From Chthonomonas sp. UBA2387 (lineage in GTDB: Bacteria > Armatimonadota > Fimbriimonadia > Fimbriimonadales > Fimbriimonadaceae): DNA of 64,000 nt. The stretch covers positions 21,559-85,558 of the forward strand of contig DDSP01000067.1 in assembly GCA_002343445.1 (NCBI GenBank). The letters are read 5' to 3'. Shown one piece after another: positions 1 through 7,706 of the stretch (positions are counted from its first letter, which is position 1; the number at the start of each line of letters is the position of its first letter). A program made the translations under genes and the position numbers. Under the pieces are notes generated by a model. That model saw only the letters and a list, made by a program, of their open reading frames with translations. It was not told the origin of the DNA and did no database searches.

Positions 1-364
1 GCTGCCGAGCGAGCATCTCCTCGTAGACCGCTGTGATTTGGTGGGGCAAGGGAATGACCTGGCTCGTGTGTACGGCCAACATCGGGTCGAACAGGTGCGC
101 CAACCGTATCCTCAGCGCTTCCATGGCCAGACGGAAGTGGTCGCCGTCGCCCGCGAACGACCAAAACGTGCCTGGGGCCTCGACTTGGAGCGAGGGTTCC
201 TGATCGCGGTAGACGAGCTCTGTGCCCGTTCGGCCGGAGGAGTCTCTGTAGACGACTTCCAGCACCGTCGCGCCGTGCCACTTGGCGTCCACGATCGAGA
301 CGGACTCATCGCCGACCAGCCCTCGGACGATCGCGCCTTTGGCGAGTTGCTCTAGATGCGCCAT
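1..364 (-). CDS. SNF2-family helicase, N-terminal part (runs off left edge)
   Basis: The minus-strand frame opens at an ATG (362-364) behind a GGAGGG ribosome site and stays open to the window edge, giving about 121 residues. The N-terminal segment, and above all LAHLFDPMLAVHTS (residues 88-101) followed by PLPHQITAVYEEML (105-118), matches the start of large SNF2-related helicases often encoded with DUF499 ATPases and DUF1156 methylases in phage-defence cassettes. In that family Walker A follows just after this segment, so the ATPase motifs lie outside the window. rmuC ends 111 bases upstream in the same direction and a DUF499 fragment lies 4 kb upstream. The family call rests on recalled sequence patterns; whether the gene is intact cannot be seen. 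Confidence 0.72.
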   Translation of the reverse strand, partial: MAHLEQLAKGAIVRGLVGDESVSIVDAKWHGATVLEVVYRDSSGRTGTELVYRDQEPSLQVEAPGTFWSFAGDGDHFRLAMEALRIRLAHLFDPMLAVHTSQVIPLPHQITAVYEEMLARQ

Positions 365-475
365 CGGTTCGCCCTCCCGCCAGTGCGTCCCAGTTGGGGG
401 AGCTGGATCGCCATTGGTCTGTTGCCGTTCGTGTGTCGCTTGTTGTGCACGGTGATTGTTTCCAAGTTTAGCGAT

Positions 476-2071
476 TCAGAGCGCCAAGGCTCCGGCTCGG
501 CTCGGGTGATCCTCGGATTCCGGGGCCGAACCGCAGGCTTCTGAGAGTTCCTTGACAACGCGATCCCTGAACTCGCGGGGCTGAGCATCGAGTATAGCGA
601 CGTCCACGTGTTCTGCTCCACGCTGGACACCCAGTTCCCTTAGTTTGCGCGTCCTGAGCAGAACGTTGCCTTCAACGGTGGCGACCAGTTCGTTGTAGGC
701 CCCGATTCCGCCCTCCAACCTGGAGCCAAGCGTCTTGACCCTGGTCAGGAGCGTTCCCAACGACTCGTAGAGTGCTCGTCCCGCGTCGACGATGATCTGG
801 GTGTCTCGATTCTGCTTCTCAAGCCCCAGAATGTAGGCTACGCTCTTCAGGATGGGCAGAAGGGAGACCGGGCTGACCGTGAAGACGCGCTGCTCGTACA
901 TCATGGCGACGAGTTGACGGTCGGACTCGATGGCGGCCATGTACATTCCCTCGTCAGGCAGGAACATGATGACGGCATCGACTCCCTCCCATTGCTTCGA
1001 GTAGTCCTTGGCGCTGAGCGCCTTGAGGGTGGTACGGAACGCTCTTTGGAACGCAGCCAGCCGCTCGGGCCGTTCTTCCTCGGATGCGTTGGCATACTCC
1101 ACATACGGCACCAAGAGGTTCTTGCTGTCGATGACGAGCTTCTTGCCTTGCGCCATGTTGACGAGGGCATCGACGATCCGAGTCTGATCGCCGTCCTTGG
1201 TCTGGACCTGGAGTTCGAAGTTCTCGCCCCGAACCAAGCCGGCCGCCTCAAGGAGGAGTTCCAGTTTAACTTCGGCGAACGAGCCACGGATGACCGGCTT
1301 GCTGAGAGCGTTGGCCAGTTTCTCGTTGGCGCCGGCAAACTCCCTGATCTTGTCCATCAGGACCGCTTCGGCTTCGCCTCGCTTTTCGTTCGAGTCCCTT
1401 ACGAACCTGTTGAGCTCGCCAAGAGTGAGCCCGACCGGCTGAAGCATCTTGTCGATTTGTTCCTTGTGGAGCTTCACGTTCTGGGTGGTCGCCTCCGAGT
1501 TCTGCTGGATGGCCTGCTTGGCGGCTTTCTCAAACTGGGCAGAGACGTCCTGAAGTGTCTGATGAGAGAGGGCTTTGAACTGCGCCCCGAGATCCTCTCG
1601 GGCTTTTTCAATGAACTCGGTCAGGCGCTGGACTTGCAGATCCTTGGCCTCAAGTTCCTTGTCCTTTGCACGAACGACAGCCTCACACGCCTCCTTTTCT
1701 CGGGTCACCAGCGTTGCTGCGGTCGCTCTTTCTCGCTCGATCCTCTCGTCGCAGGCGGCCGTTTCGGCTTGGGCGCGTTGGAATGCGTTTTCGCGTTCGG
1801 TGCGAGCCGCTGAGAGTTCGTCCGTCAGACGGTTGATCTCCTTTTGGGCCGAGCTCACCTGTCCCTCCAGCGAGGCCCGGTCGACCTTGAGTTGCTCTAG
1901 CTGACCGACGCTCTTTGCCGCATCCTGCAACCTGTTGTTGAGATTGTCTAGTTCGCGCCGATGCGACTCCTCGGCGGCGCGACGGCTCCTGAACAGGGAC
2001 ACGGTTGCTGCGACCAAGACCAACGACCACACGGCCACAACGGCGATTAGGGCGATTTCTGCGGTGTTCAT
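476..2071 (-). CDS. rmuC: RmuC family DNA recombination protein
   Basis: This 531-residue protein starts at the ATG preceded by GGAGG; an upstream in-frame ATG at 2188 lacks a ribosome site. It has an N-terminal membrane segment (about residues 4-24), a long charged coiled coil (about 30-215) and the RmuC core from about 255 to 480, recognisable by VIDSKNLLVPYVEY and a block ending LLPILKSVAYILGLEKQN. RmuC proteins limit inversions and other rearrangements and have a nuclease-like fold; the exact reaction is not established. It lies between the SNF2 helicase and a DUF499 remnant on the same strand, so it may have belonged to the same defence island. Length and domain order are normal for the family. 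Confidence 0.9.
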   Translation of the reverse strand: MNTAEIALIAVVAVWSLVLVAATVSLFRSRRAAEESHRRELDNLNNRLQDAAKSVGQLEQLKVDRASLEGQVSSAQKEINRLTDELSAARTERENAFQRAQAETAACDERIERERATAATLVTREKEACEAVVRAKDKELEAKDLQVQRLTEFIEKAREDLGAQFKALSHQTLQDVSAQFEKAAKQAIQQNSEATTQNVKLHKEQIDKMLQPVGLTLGELNRFVRDSNEKRGEAEAVLMDKIREFAGANEKLANALSKPVIRGSFAEVKLELLLEAAGLVRGENFELQVQTKDGDQTRIVDALVNMAQGKKLVIDSKNLLVPYVEYANASEEERPERLAAFQRAFRTTLKALSAKDYSKQWEGVDAVIMFLPDEGMYMAAIESDRQLVAMMYEQRVFTVSPVSLLPILKSVAYILGLEKQNRDTQIIVDAGRALYESLGTLLTRVKTLGSRLEGGIGAYNELVATVEGNVLLRTRKLRELGVQRGAEHVDVAILDAQPREFRDRVVKELSEACGSAPESEDHPSRAGALAL

Positions 2072-2625
2072 TCGGTTCCTCCAAGTTTCGAGCGCCTTGG
2101 CGCTGCCGTTTTGGGGGTGGCACTGCAGAGTCCGCAGGTTCAAGGCTCGTGTCGCCAAGCACCGTCCAGAAAGCCCTCCATAATGCACGGTATCGATTGC
2201 ACGATTGCAAGCCTTCAGCAGACTTTTTTCGAAAACCTGTTTGAGTCGGGATCGCCTCGAAGCTTGCCACCGACACCCTCGTCAAGGGCCAACTGGGTCA
2301 CTCCTCGATCGCGCTGACTTCGGGTACCTACTCGCACATGGTCTCCGCTGCCCAGTGCGAGGGCGTCGAGTGGTTGGGACGACTCATAGGGGAGCGGTGA
2401 CGACGCCAGCGAGGGGGCAGGACTCGGCGCCCGCCTCGGCCCAACAAAGGGCCGGACCGGACACGAACGGCGTCGTCAGACCCGCCGCCTCCTGTTTTCA
2501 GCAAAAAGTCCTGGCTAGGGTGTCCGACGCCGTGACGACGATCGGTTATGTTCTTGAGTCGGGAAGCGAGCCGCATCAGGACAACGGTCCGGGCGGGCAA
2601 GTCCCGGCCAATGAGGAACAGACAC
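2072..2625. other. Long intergenic stretch with a recombinase tail
   Basis: About 550 bases between the divergent rmuC and a small secreted-protein gene. The only coding trace found is the tyrosine-recombinase tail at 2251-2400. The rmuC promoter should lie near 2080-2200, but no convincing -10 box was found. A TGTCCGA sequence at 2521-2527 resembles part of the shared promoter element near 12.1 kb but lacks its GAAAC and GTCTA cores. Confidence 0.4.
2251..2400 (+). pseudogene. Tyrosine recombinase (phage-type integrase) C-terminal remnant
   Basis: The frame ending in TGA at 2398-2400 is open only from 2245 and encodes about 50 residues. It contains LGHSSIALTSGTYSHMV, the box II region of tyrosine recombinases: the LGHSS block with its conserved His, and the final Tyr of the T-Y-S-H block. 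The catalytic Arg and the HxxR box are absent, and a stop lies directly upstream, so this is a decayed tail rather than a gene. It points to a past integration event in the island. Confidence 0.7.
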
Positions 2626-3072
2626 ATGAGTATGATCAACTTCCCCGCGTTCGTCACGAAGGCCGTGCGTTCGCTTTTTAGGGTCGCTCGCAGGGCGACG
2701 GTCCACAGTGCGGTGGGTGCCGCGGTTATCATGGGCGCTACGCTTGCTCCAGCTGAGTCGCAGGCTCAGGCGGGATGGTACGAGGTGGGCGGTGGCTGGG
2801 CTGTCCTCGTCCAGCCTGCGAACGATGCCCGGCACTACGGTTGGCTTTTGACCCAGGCTGCGCCCGCCGAGACTCGCATCCGCAATCTTGCGACGTGGCT
2901 CTCGAGAATTGCCCCCCATCCTTTGATCAAGGCGACCGCCATCGTCGCCAAGGGGAGCGCGTACATCTGGTATCCCCTTCGCTACCGGATCGATTGGTGC
3001 GCCAACCGTGCACCCTACGTCTATATCTACCACTATCGGTCGATCCCGGTCTGGGCGTACACGACCTGGTAG
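2626..3072 (+). CDS. Small exported protein of unknown function
   Basis: The 148-residue product starts at the ATG 8 bases after a GAGGA ribosome site; the in-frame ATG at 2611 is less well placed. The N-terminus has several Arg/Lys, a hydrophobic stretch (about residues 28-42) and an A-x-A type cleavage region ending AESQAQA, so export is likely. The mature part is rich in Trp and Tyr, ends in a run of aromatic residues and has a single Cys. No family was recognised. It is a lone gene closed by a strong terminator. Other small exported proteins with similar aromatic, Arg-rich mature parts occur at 6956 and 13142 in this island. Confidence 0.6.
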   Translation: MSMINFPAFVTKAVRSLFRVARRATVHSAVGAAVIMGATLAPAESQAQAGWYEVGGGWAVLVQPANDARHYGWLLTQAAPAETRIRNLATWLSRIAPHPLIKATAIVAKGSAYIWYPLRYRIDWCANRAPYVYIYHYRSIPVWAYTTW

Positions 3073-3091
3073 CATCCGCCCTCATTTCGTG

Positions 3092-3135
3092 GTGAAGCCG
3101 CCCCGTTGTTTGAAGCGGGGCGGCTTCACTGTTTT
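3092..3135 (+). terminator. Rho-independent terminator
   Basis: A perfect 14-bp GC-rich stem (3092-3105 with 3116-3129) with a 10-base loop, followed by TGTTTT, lies 20 bases after the stop of the exported-protein gene. Confidence 0.85.
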
Positions 3136-3367
3136 GCGTTCTGTCCGATCCAGGCGGAGTCCCTAGCCTCGGCTCCTCCTAGACTGTGTGATGGAAAGTC
3201 AAGTCCTCGGTGGCGGTTCGGGCTCCGAAGCAGAACCGCGCCGCGTGACCGCGACGCACCGAATCATCAGCCTGCGCATGGCCGCCACGATGGAATGCTG
3301 GTGGGCTACAAACAGTCTGCCTGGGAGGCAACCGACGAGCGGCTCGCGACGGAAGGACGGAGAGGAA

Positions 3368-4486
3368 TCATGGCTCCCGCTCCAGGCTTGAACGCCCCAA
3401 AGTAGCTCCGAGCGCCTCAATCAACTCCGACCAACGACCTCCCGACCATTCCGCGAGTCTCAGGTCTTCTTCGACAGCCTGAAGAGAAGCCCCGAAGATC
3501 GAGAACCGGTGGGCGTACACGGTCCGTTGGGCTTCCATCGAATGCTCCTCACCTCGTAGAACCCAGCAGGTCTCCTCGAGTTGCCAGCACGCCTGACTCA
3601 GGCAAGCCCGCCGCGCGAGCGCCTCATACTCATCGCGTCGCACCTTGTAGGCGGGGCGATCCTGGCTCACGAACGCCGAATCCAACTTCTTTCGGGCCCA
3701 CCCGAAGACCCACCAGCCCCGACTTGGGACCAGCGGAGCCCACTGGGCGACCAGATGCTCCGCCTCGCCCATGAGACGATTCCTGAGTTTGGCGACCTCA
3801 AGCGTGATGGCCTCGACTTCCGACCAGACGACGGGCTGCCGCTTGAGCAGGATTACGAGCCTGTCGTAGTAGCTTCGCAGGTCCTCATACTGCCCGATGG
3901 AGTGGAGGGCCAAGGCGAGATTGACCTTGTCCAGCAGTTTAGCGGTGGACTTCGCCAAGTCTGCCGAGCTGATCAGGTGAGCCAGAGACACAATGACGCC
4001 CGTCCCACCCGCCAACTTGTTGAAGAATGTCGCTGTCGGATCAACGTTGCCAATCTCATGAAACCTGCCGTGAACATCGCGCGTGACCGCTTTGAAGGTA
4101 CCGTCTGACTTCTGAAGCAACGCGTAGCCTGAATCGTTGAAAGTAACCAAGAGGCCCGTGTGGCCGACCTCGTGTACTTGGATCGCGATGTTGCCACAAT
4201 CGGCTCCGTTCCGCATCGCTGCCTCTGAGACCATCCGGTTCAGATTGTCCTCCAGGCTCCTGGCCCTTAACAGAGGATCCGCGAAGTCATCGAATGATTG
4301 TGCGCCGGTCATCACCTGGAGTAGGTCGGAGCGAGCGAGCGGTGCGGCTTCAGGGGCTTCGAGTACGGTCCGGACGATGGCCGCCCGAGGAGCCCTTCTG
4401 AGCTTGGATCTGAGCCAGAGTCGCCACGCACCGAAAGCGATCGCAATCGCGAATGCCAGACCAGCCGCCAGAAACCACCCCATCAT
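3368..4486 (-). CDS. Membrane-anchored protein of unknown function in defence-island remnant
   Basis: A 372-residue protein with one N-terminal membrane segment (about residues 4-25) followed by a basic stretch, then a large cytoplasmic part with no recognised domain. A segment with HEVGHTG (about residues 105-111) looks superficially like a zinc-metalloprotease HExxH, but the spacing does not fit. Two adjacent ATG codons could serve as start. The start lies only 3 bases after the stop of the truncated DUF499 frame, with AAGGGA overlapping the gap, so the two are translationally coupled or were before the deletion. The stretch from 3136 to 3367 downstream shows nothing convincing. It may be a component of the disrupted cassette. 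Confidence 0.6.
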   Translation of the reverse strand: MMGWFLAAGLAFAIAIAFGAWRLWLRSKLRRAPRAAIVRTVLEAPEAAPLARSDLLQVMTGAQSFDDFADPLLRARSLEDNLNRMVSEAAMRNGADCGNIAIQVHEVGHTGLLVTFNDSGYALLQKSDGTFKAVTRDVHGRFHEIGNVDPTATFFNKLAGGTGVIVSLAHLISSADLAKSTAKLLDKVNLALALHSIGQYEDLRSYYDRLVILLKRQPVVWSEVEAITLEVAKLRNRLMGEAEHLVAQWAPLVPSRGWWVFGWARKKLDSAFVSQDRPAYKVRRDEYEALARRACLSQACWQLEETCWVLRGEEHSMEAQRTVYAHRFSIFGASLQAVEEDLRLAEWSGGRWSELIEALGATLGRSSLEREP

Positions 4487-4489
4487 CCC

Positions 4490-4993
4490 TTACACGCTGT
4501 CGCTCTCGGCCATCCCCTTCAGCAGCGCGGCGGCGGCGTCCTTGGTCCGGTGGCCATCGCCGTCGTCGGCGTGTAGGCGAGGTAGTCGAGCAGTCCGACG
4601 AATGGTCTGACGATGGTCCAAGTAACCGGGAACGTCCTGCCTCTGCCAGCCCAGGCTCCCGACCTCTTGAAAGTAGCCGATGACCCGGTCCCAGAGGTCG
4701 GGGTTCTGGCAGAGGAACCCGAAGGCCATGGGGTTGTGCGTCTTGCCGCCGCCCATGCTCCGGCTGAGCAGGAAGACGGCCTGAGCCCCGGCGTTGCCCT
4801 CCAGGTTGCCCTCCAGCCGGTTGAACGCCTCGGTGAGAAACGTGCGCATCCCATGCGTCGTGTAGTTCTCGGCGAAGAACTCCGCCGCCCCGATGTTGCC
4901 CTTGACGAGGTCAAGGATGTCGTGGACGGGGTCGCGCTTGTTCGAGTCGAACACGCTCGCGCGTGGACGAAACACCTGCTTCAGACTCCGCAT
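4490..4993 (-). pseudogene. DUF499-type AAA ATPase, truncated to its N-terminal end
   Basis: From the ATG at 4993 the frame reads as the start of a DUF499 (COG1483) ATPase: an N-terminal block around FRPRASVFDSNKRD, then EFFAENYTTHGM, LTEAFNRLEGN and the P-loop SMGGGKTHN (about residues 72-80). Family members are usually about 900-1100 residues; this frame has 167 codons. Similarity is lost after GSLG (about residue 112), and the tail ends in DAAAALLKGMAESDSV, probably the natural end of another gene joined by deletion; an alternative frame across 4519-4620 also looks coding. The IS3 left end lies 36 bases upstream of the ATG, so the native promoter is gone. No Walker B, sensor or C-terminal part remains. 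Confidence 0.75.
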
Positions 4994-5029
4994 CCGCTCA
5001 TTCTTGCCGCACGGTGGGTCCGGACGGAC

Positions 5030-5059
5030 TGGAGTGCGTCGAAAACGCTGGGCACTCAT
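5030..5059 (+). repeat. IS3 left terminal inverted repeat
   Basis: Matches the reverse complement of 6189-6218 at about 23 of 30 positions, including an uninterrupted CGAAAAC core and a shared CACTCAT inner end. Confidence 0.8.
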
Positions 5060-5083
5060 TCACAACCCGGCGAGGATGTTTGA

Positions 5084-5395
5084 ATGAAAGCACGCAGAAC
5101 GTTCCATCGCGAGTTCAAGCTGTCGTTGCGCCGCGACGTGGAGGAGGGCCGGATCAGCAAGGCCCGCGCCTGTCGCGAGCACGATCTGTCGCCTTCGGTT
5201 CTCGACCGATGGGTGGACAGGCACCGCCGTTTGGGCGACGAGGCGTTTTCAGGAGGAAGCGGATTCCAAGAACCTTCCCCCGAAGCCAGGACCCGCGACC
5301 TCGAGGCGCTGGTCGGCAGACAGGCCCTGGAGATCGAGTTCCTCAAGGCGGCCATCAAAGAGGGGGATCTTCTCCGGGAGAAAAAGCCGCGGTGA
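5084..5395 (+). CDS. IS3-family transposase OrfA (HTH subunit)
   Basis: A 103-residue OrfA with a helix-turn-helix of the transposase_8 type near the N-terminus (FKLSLRRDVEEGRISKARAC) and a leucine-zipper-like C-terminus (LEALVGRQALEIEFLKAAI) used for multimerisation. It binds the element ends. Near its 3' end the run of five A residues at 5381-5385 (GAGAAAAAG) is a plausible slippery site: the OrfB frame is in the -1 register and overlaps the OrfA stop, the usual arrangement that makes the OrfAB transposase by programmed frameshifting. The frame is intact. Encoded wholly inside the element. Confidence 0.85.
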   Translation: MKARRTFHREFKLSLRRDVEEGRISKARACREHDLSPSVLDRWVDRHRRLGDEAFSGGSGFQEPSPEARTRDLEALVGRQALEIEFLKAAIKEGDLLREKKPR

Positions 5396-6192
5396 TCTGG
5401 GAGTTGCGGTCGTCGTTCCCGGCTCTTTCGATCTGCCGGATGTGCGCGCTCTTGAAGATCGGTCGGGCTCTGGTCTACCGGGTTCCGGCCTCGCCCAGAG
5501 CGACGCGCCCCGCGCTTCTGAGCGCGAGCGGGTGCACCGGGCTTTGGCCGCGGAAGGCCCTTCGGCCAGCGTCTACGAGGTGCGCGCGGCCATGCGCGAG
5601 CACGGGCTGCTGGCCCGGCCCCGGCGCAACAAGGGCCTCACGCGTCGGAACCCGGCGGACCGCGGGTTCGCCAACCTGATCCGGGGACTGGCGCCCGAGG
5701 CGCCGGACCGCGTGTGGGCGGCCGACCTGACCGCGATCCGCACGGCCAGCGGCGCGGTGTACATGGCCTCGATCGTGGACTTGTACTCGCGGAGGGTGCT
5801 GGCGCACCACCTGTCGCGCAATCCGGACGCCCGGCTCGCGCTGACCTGTCTGGAAAAGGCGGTGGCGTCCCGGCGTCCCGCTCCCGGCTGGGTGCACCAT
5901 TCCGAAAGGCGGCACCTACACGGCCCACGAGTACGTTTCGAGGGTCGTCGAAGCCGGAGGCTCGGTGAGCATGTCCCGGACGGCGACGCCCACGGACAAC
6001 GCGGTCATGGAGAGCTTCTATCGGACTCTGAAAGTCGAAGAAGTCCGTCCGAACCGCTACTCGTCGTTCTCGGAGGCGGAGTCCTCGCCGAGCGCGTTCG
6101 TCCGGCTCTACAACGAGCGGCGCATGCACTCCAGCCTGAACTACCTCTCACCCGACCAGTTCGAGGCCTGTGCCGGTGACCAGGGCCGATGA
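5392..6192 (+). pseudogene. IS3-family transposase OrfB (DDE catalytic subunit), frameshifted
   Basis: OrfB begins with a GTG overlapping the OrfA stop and reads LRSSFPALSICRMCALL, then changes frame near 5510, reads ERERVHRALAAEG and the rve core with the first catalytic Asp in VWAADLTAI. It changes frame again near 5905, where about two bases are missing inside the HHSDRG block, and ends with the catalytic Glu in AVMESFYRTLK and the YNxxRMHSSLNYLSP tail. Each piece is clearly homologous to DDE transposases. The second acidic residue is Glu (HHSERG) where Asp is usual. Two frame breaks plus this substitution suggest an inactive transposase. Confidence 0.85.
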
Positions 6193-6218
6193 GTGTCTAC
6201 GGTTTTCGGCGCATTTCA
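6189..6218 (-). repeat. IS3 right terminal inverted repeat
   Basis: Partner of the left repeat at 5030-5059; it contains the OrfB stop codon. Confidence 0.8.
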
Positions 6219-6896
6219 CCTCGCACTTCACTTCGCGCAGAGGTCCGAAAGCCTAGCCCAAAGACTCGATCAGTCGGTAGAAGCCTCCAATACGGCATGG
6301 CGCAGGGCCAGCGATGAACTCACAAATCCGTGGCCAAGGCAGTGCAGGCTCTTCAGTCGACTACTGATGCGTCCCTTCGCGACGCCAAAGTGAACCTGGA
6401 GGACCTCATCTCGCAAGCAGAACTGAGGTACGCCACCTTGGCCGACAAACTCGCCGTTGCCCTGAGCAAGATCGAAGAGTCCGCAAGTCGATTGAACCGA
6501 GTACTCGAGGATCTGGCACGCGACAAGAGCCAACTGCACCGGGACTTTGAGGCGTGGGTCCAGGATGCACTCGCAAGAGAAGCGCCTCAAGAGGAAAAGG
6601 TTTCTGAGCTCAAAGACCGCTTGACGTCTGCCGAGGAACGGGTCGAAGGACTCGAGCGTCAGGTCAAGCAACTCAAGTCCCAGCAGTGGCAATCCGTCCA
6701 GAAACTCAGTTCCGTCGAAGAGGACTCACGACAATCGAAAGCACGAGGCGCTTCGGCATCCGGCCCTTCCGTAAGGGAAATGCCGGTCCCACACCGTGAA
6801 CTCTGGGCGGCGCCTCCCGACCCGGCTCAGCAGTTTCTGGGACTTTTTTCAGGACCCGTGTCCGAAACGGGTCCGACCCTTCGGTGTCTATGGTGA
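6219..6896 (+). pseudogene. Coiled-coil protein remnant, 5' end lost at the IS
   Basis: Immediately after the IS right end, two overlapping frames give one continuous coiled coil if a shift is allowed near 6322-6330: RSESLAQRLDQSVEASN in the first, then AKAVQALQSTTDASL, LEDLARDKSQLHRDFEAW and VEGLERQVKQLKSQ in the second. It has no start codon of its own with a ribosome site, no family was recognised, and its last 14 codons run through the promoter of the next gene. It is best read as the 3' part of a gene cut by the IS or the linked deletion, with an added frameshift. Whether it encoded a partner of the DUF499/RmuC genes cannot be told. Confidence 0.5.
6856..6896 (+). promoter_or_regulatory. 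ECF-sigma-type promoter, copy 1
   Basis: CCGTGTCCGAAACGG (6856-6870), a 14-base gap, then TGTCTA (6885-6890) and TGGTGA. GAAAC and GTCTA at this distance fit ECF -35/-10 elements. The same block with identical spacing lies at 12104-12144. The start codon of the exported-protein gene is about 60 bases past the expected start of transcription. The left block is also an inverted repeat (CCGT...ACGG), so an operator is possible. Confidence 0.65.
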
Positions 6897-6955
6897 GCGA
6901 GAACGGAGACCACCCTTTCGAAGTCTCCGCTCCGCAACGCAAACGGAACAAATCC

Positions 6956-7603
6956 ATGAAGATCGGCACCATCCCTTCTTTTGTCGTCGTGCTCGGCATC
7001 GCCTGTTGCCAAGCCCAAGCCCAGATCAACGATCTCTCGGATCGCCAAACGGCCCAGTTCCAGCAGATGCTGCTGGCGGACGCCGCTCGCGCCGAGCAGA
7101 CGAAGCGCGCCATCGCCGAGGTCGAGCCCTACCTCTGTCGCACCAAGGACGGCTACCTCGCCCTGTCGCTGGACGCTCCGGTGGACTTCATGTCCAAGGA
7201 TGCCCAAGCCCTCGCCGAAGCCTCCCTCGCGCAGGTCAACGCGATGGTGGAGTCTGGCGAGTACACCCTCACCAAGCACCTGACCCTGGAGCCGATCAAC
7301 GGCGGCGGCTACCAGACGTTTGCGAACGGCAACTGGCTCAGGACCGTCTCTTGGTGGGGCTACGAGGCCGGAATCGACACGTGGCGAGTCCAGACCCTGA
7401 AGCAGTGGATGCGCGACATTACCCGAATCACGCGGTACCTCCGCAACTTCGGCTACGGCGCCGTTGTCCACTACCTCGCCCAGTTCGTGAAGGTCTACGC
7501 TACGTACATGGACTGGGTCGACGGCAACGGCGGTCGCCGCGGAGTGGTGCTCACCGCCACGTGGGCCAACGCGTTCCTCCCGTGGTGCACCGCCCAGCGC
7601 TAA
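6956..7603 (+). CDS. Exported protein of unknown function, putative ECF target
   Basis: A 215-residue product with a classical signal peptide (KIGTIPSFVVVLGIACCQAQA, cleavage probably after AQA, residues 20-23). The mature part begins with a helix-rich segment (about 25-70), followed by an aromatic-rich region with WLRTVSWWGYEAGIDTW. It has two Cys (CR in the middle, WC near the end) that could form a disulfide. No family was recognised. It sits directly downstream of an ECF-type promoter that also precedes the gene at 12183, and directly upstream of the sigma/CHAT operon, so it is a candidate output gene of that sigma factor. An in-frame ATG at 6884 would overlap the promoter and is rejected as start. 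Confidence 0.6.
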   Translation: MKIGTIPSFVVVLGIACCQAQAQINDLSDRQTAQFQQMLLADAARAEQTKRAIAEVEPYLCRTKDGYLALSLDAPVDFMSKDAQALAEASLAQVNAMVESGEYTLTKHLTLEPINGGGYQTFANGNWLRTVSWWGYEAGIDTWRVQTLKQWMRDITRITRYLRNFGYGAVVHYLAQFVKVYATYMDWVDGNGGRRGVVLTATWANAFLPWCTAQR

Positions 7604-7627
7604 GCACAGCCTCCGCGCCGCACAGCG

Positions 7628-7660
7628 GGGCGCGACCCGAAGGAGAGCCGGGTCGCGCCC
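7628..7660 (+). terminator. Hairpin, probable terminator
   Basis: A perfect 12-bp GC-rich stem (7628-7639 with 7649-7660) with a 9-base loop, 25 bases after the exported-protein gene. There is no T tract, so termination is inferred from position and stem strength. Confidence 0.55.
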
Positions 7661-7706
7661 TCGGCTGCCAGCCCGCCAAAAATCTGCAAGAGTGTGAAGG
7701 ACTTCC

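Larger units (their letters stand above)
5030..6218 (+). mobile_element. IS3-family insertion sequence, about 1.19 kb
   Basis: Defined by imperfect terminal inverted repeats of about 30 bp (5030-5059 and 6189-6218), both beginning TG outward-in, with two overlapping transposase frames (orfA and orfB) in between. The orfB stop lies inside the right repeat, as is common. The flanking 3-5 bases differ on the two sides, so no target duplication is visible; this fits an adjacent deletion, which would also explain the truncated genes on both flanks. orfB has two frame disruptions, so the element is probably no longer autonomous. Confidence 0.85.

Noticed and set aside
914..1813. A 299-codon plus-strand frame inside rmuC
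   Set aside because: Antisense to rmuC, whose domains are clear.
2520..2550. Possible fourth copy of the ECF promoter before the gene at 2626
   Set aside because: Only TGTCCGA is shared; GAAAC and GTCTA are missing.
3106..3420. Short frames on both strands after the first terminator
   Set aside because: No ribosome site, no recognisable family and no codon pattern; treated as non-coding.
4137..4610. Plus-strand frame over the membrane-protein gene
   Set aside because: Antisense to the 372-codon gene and the DUF499 fragment; no family match.
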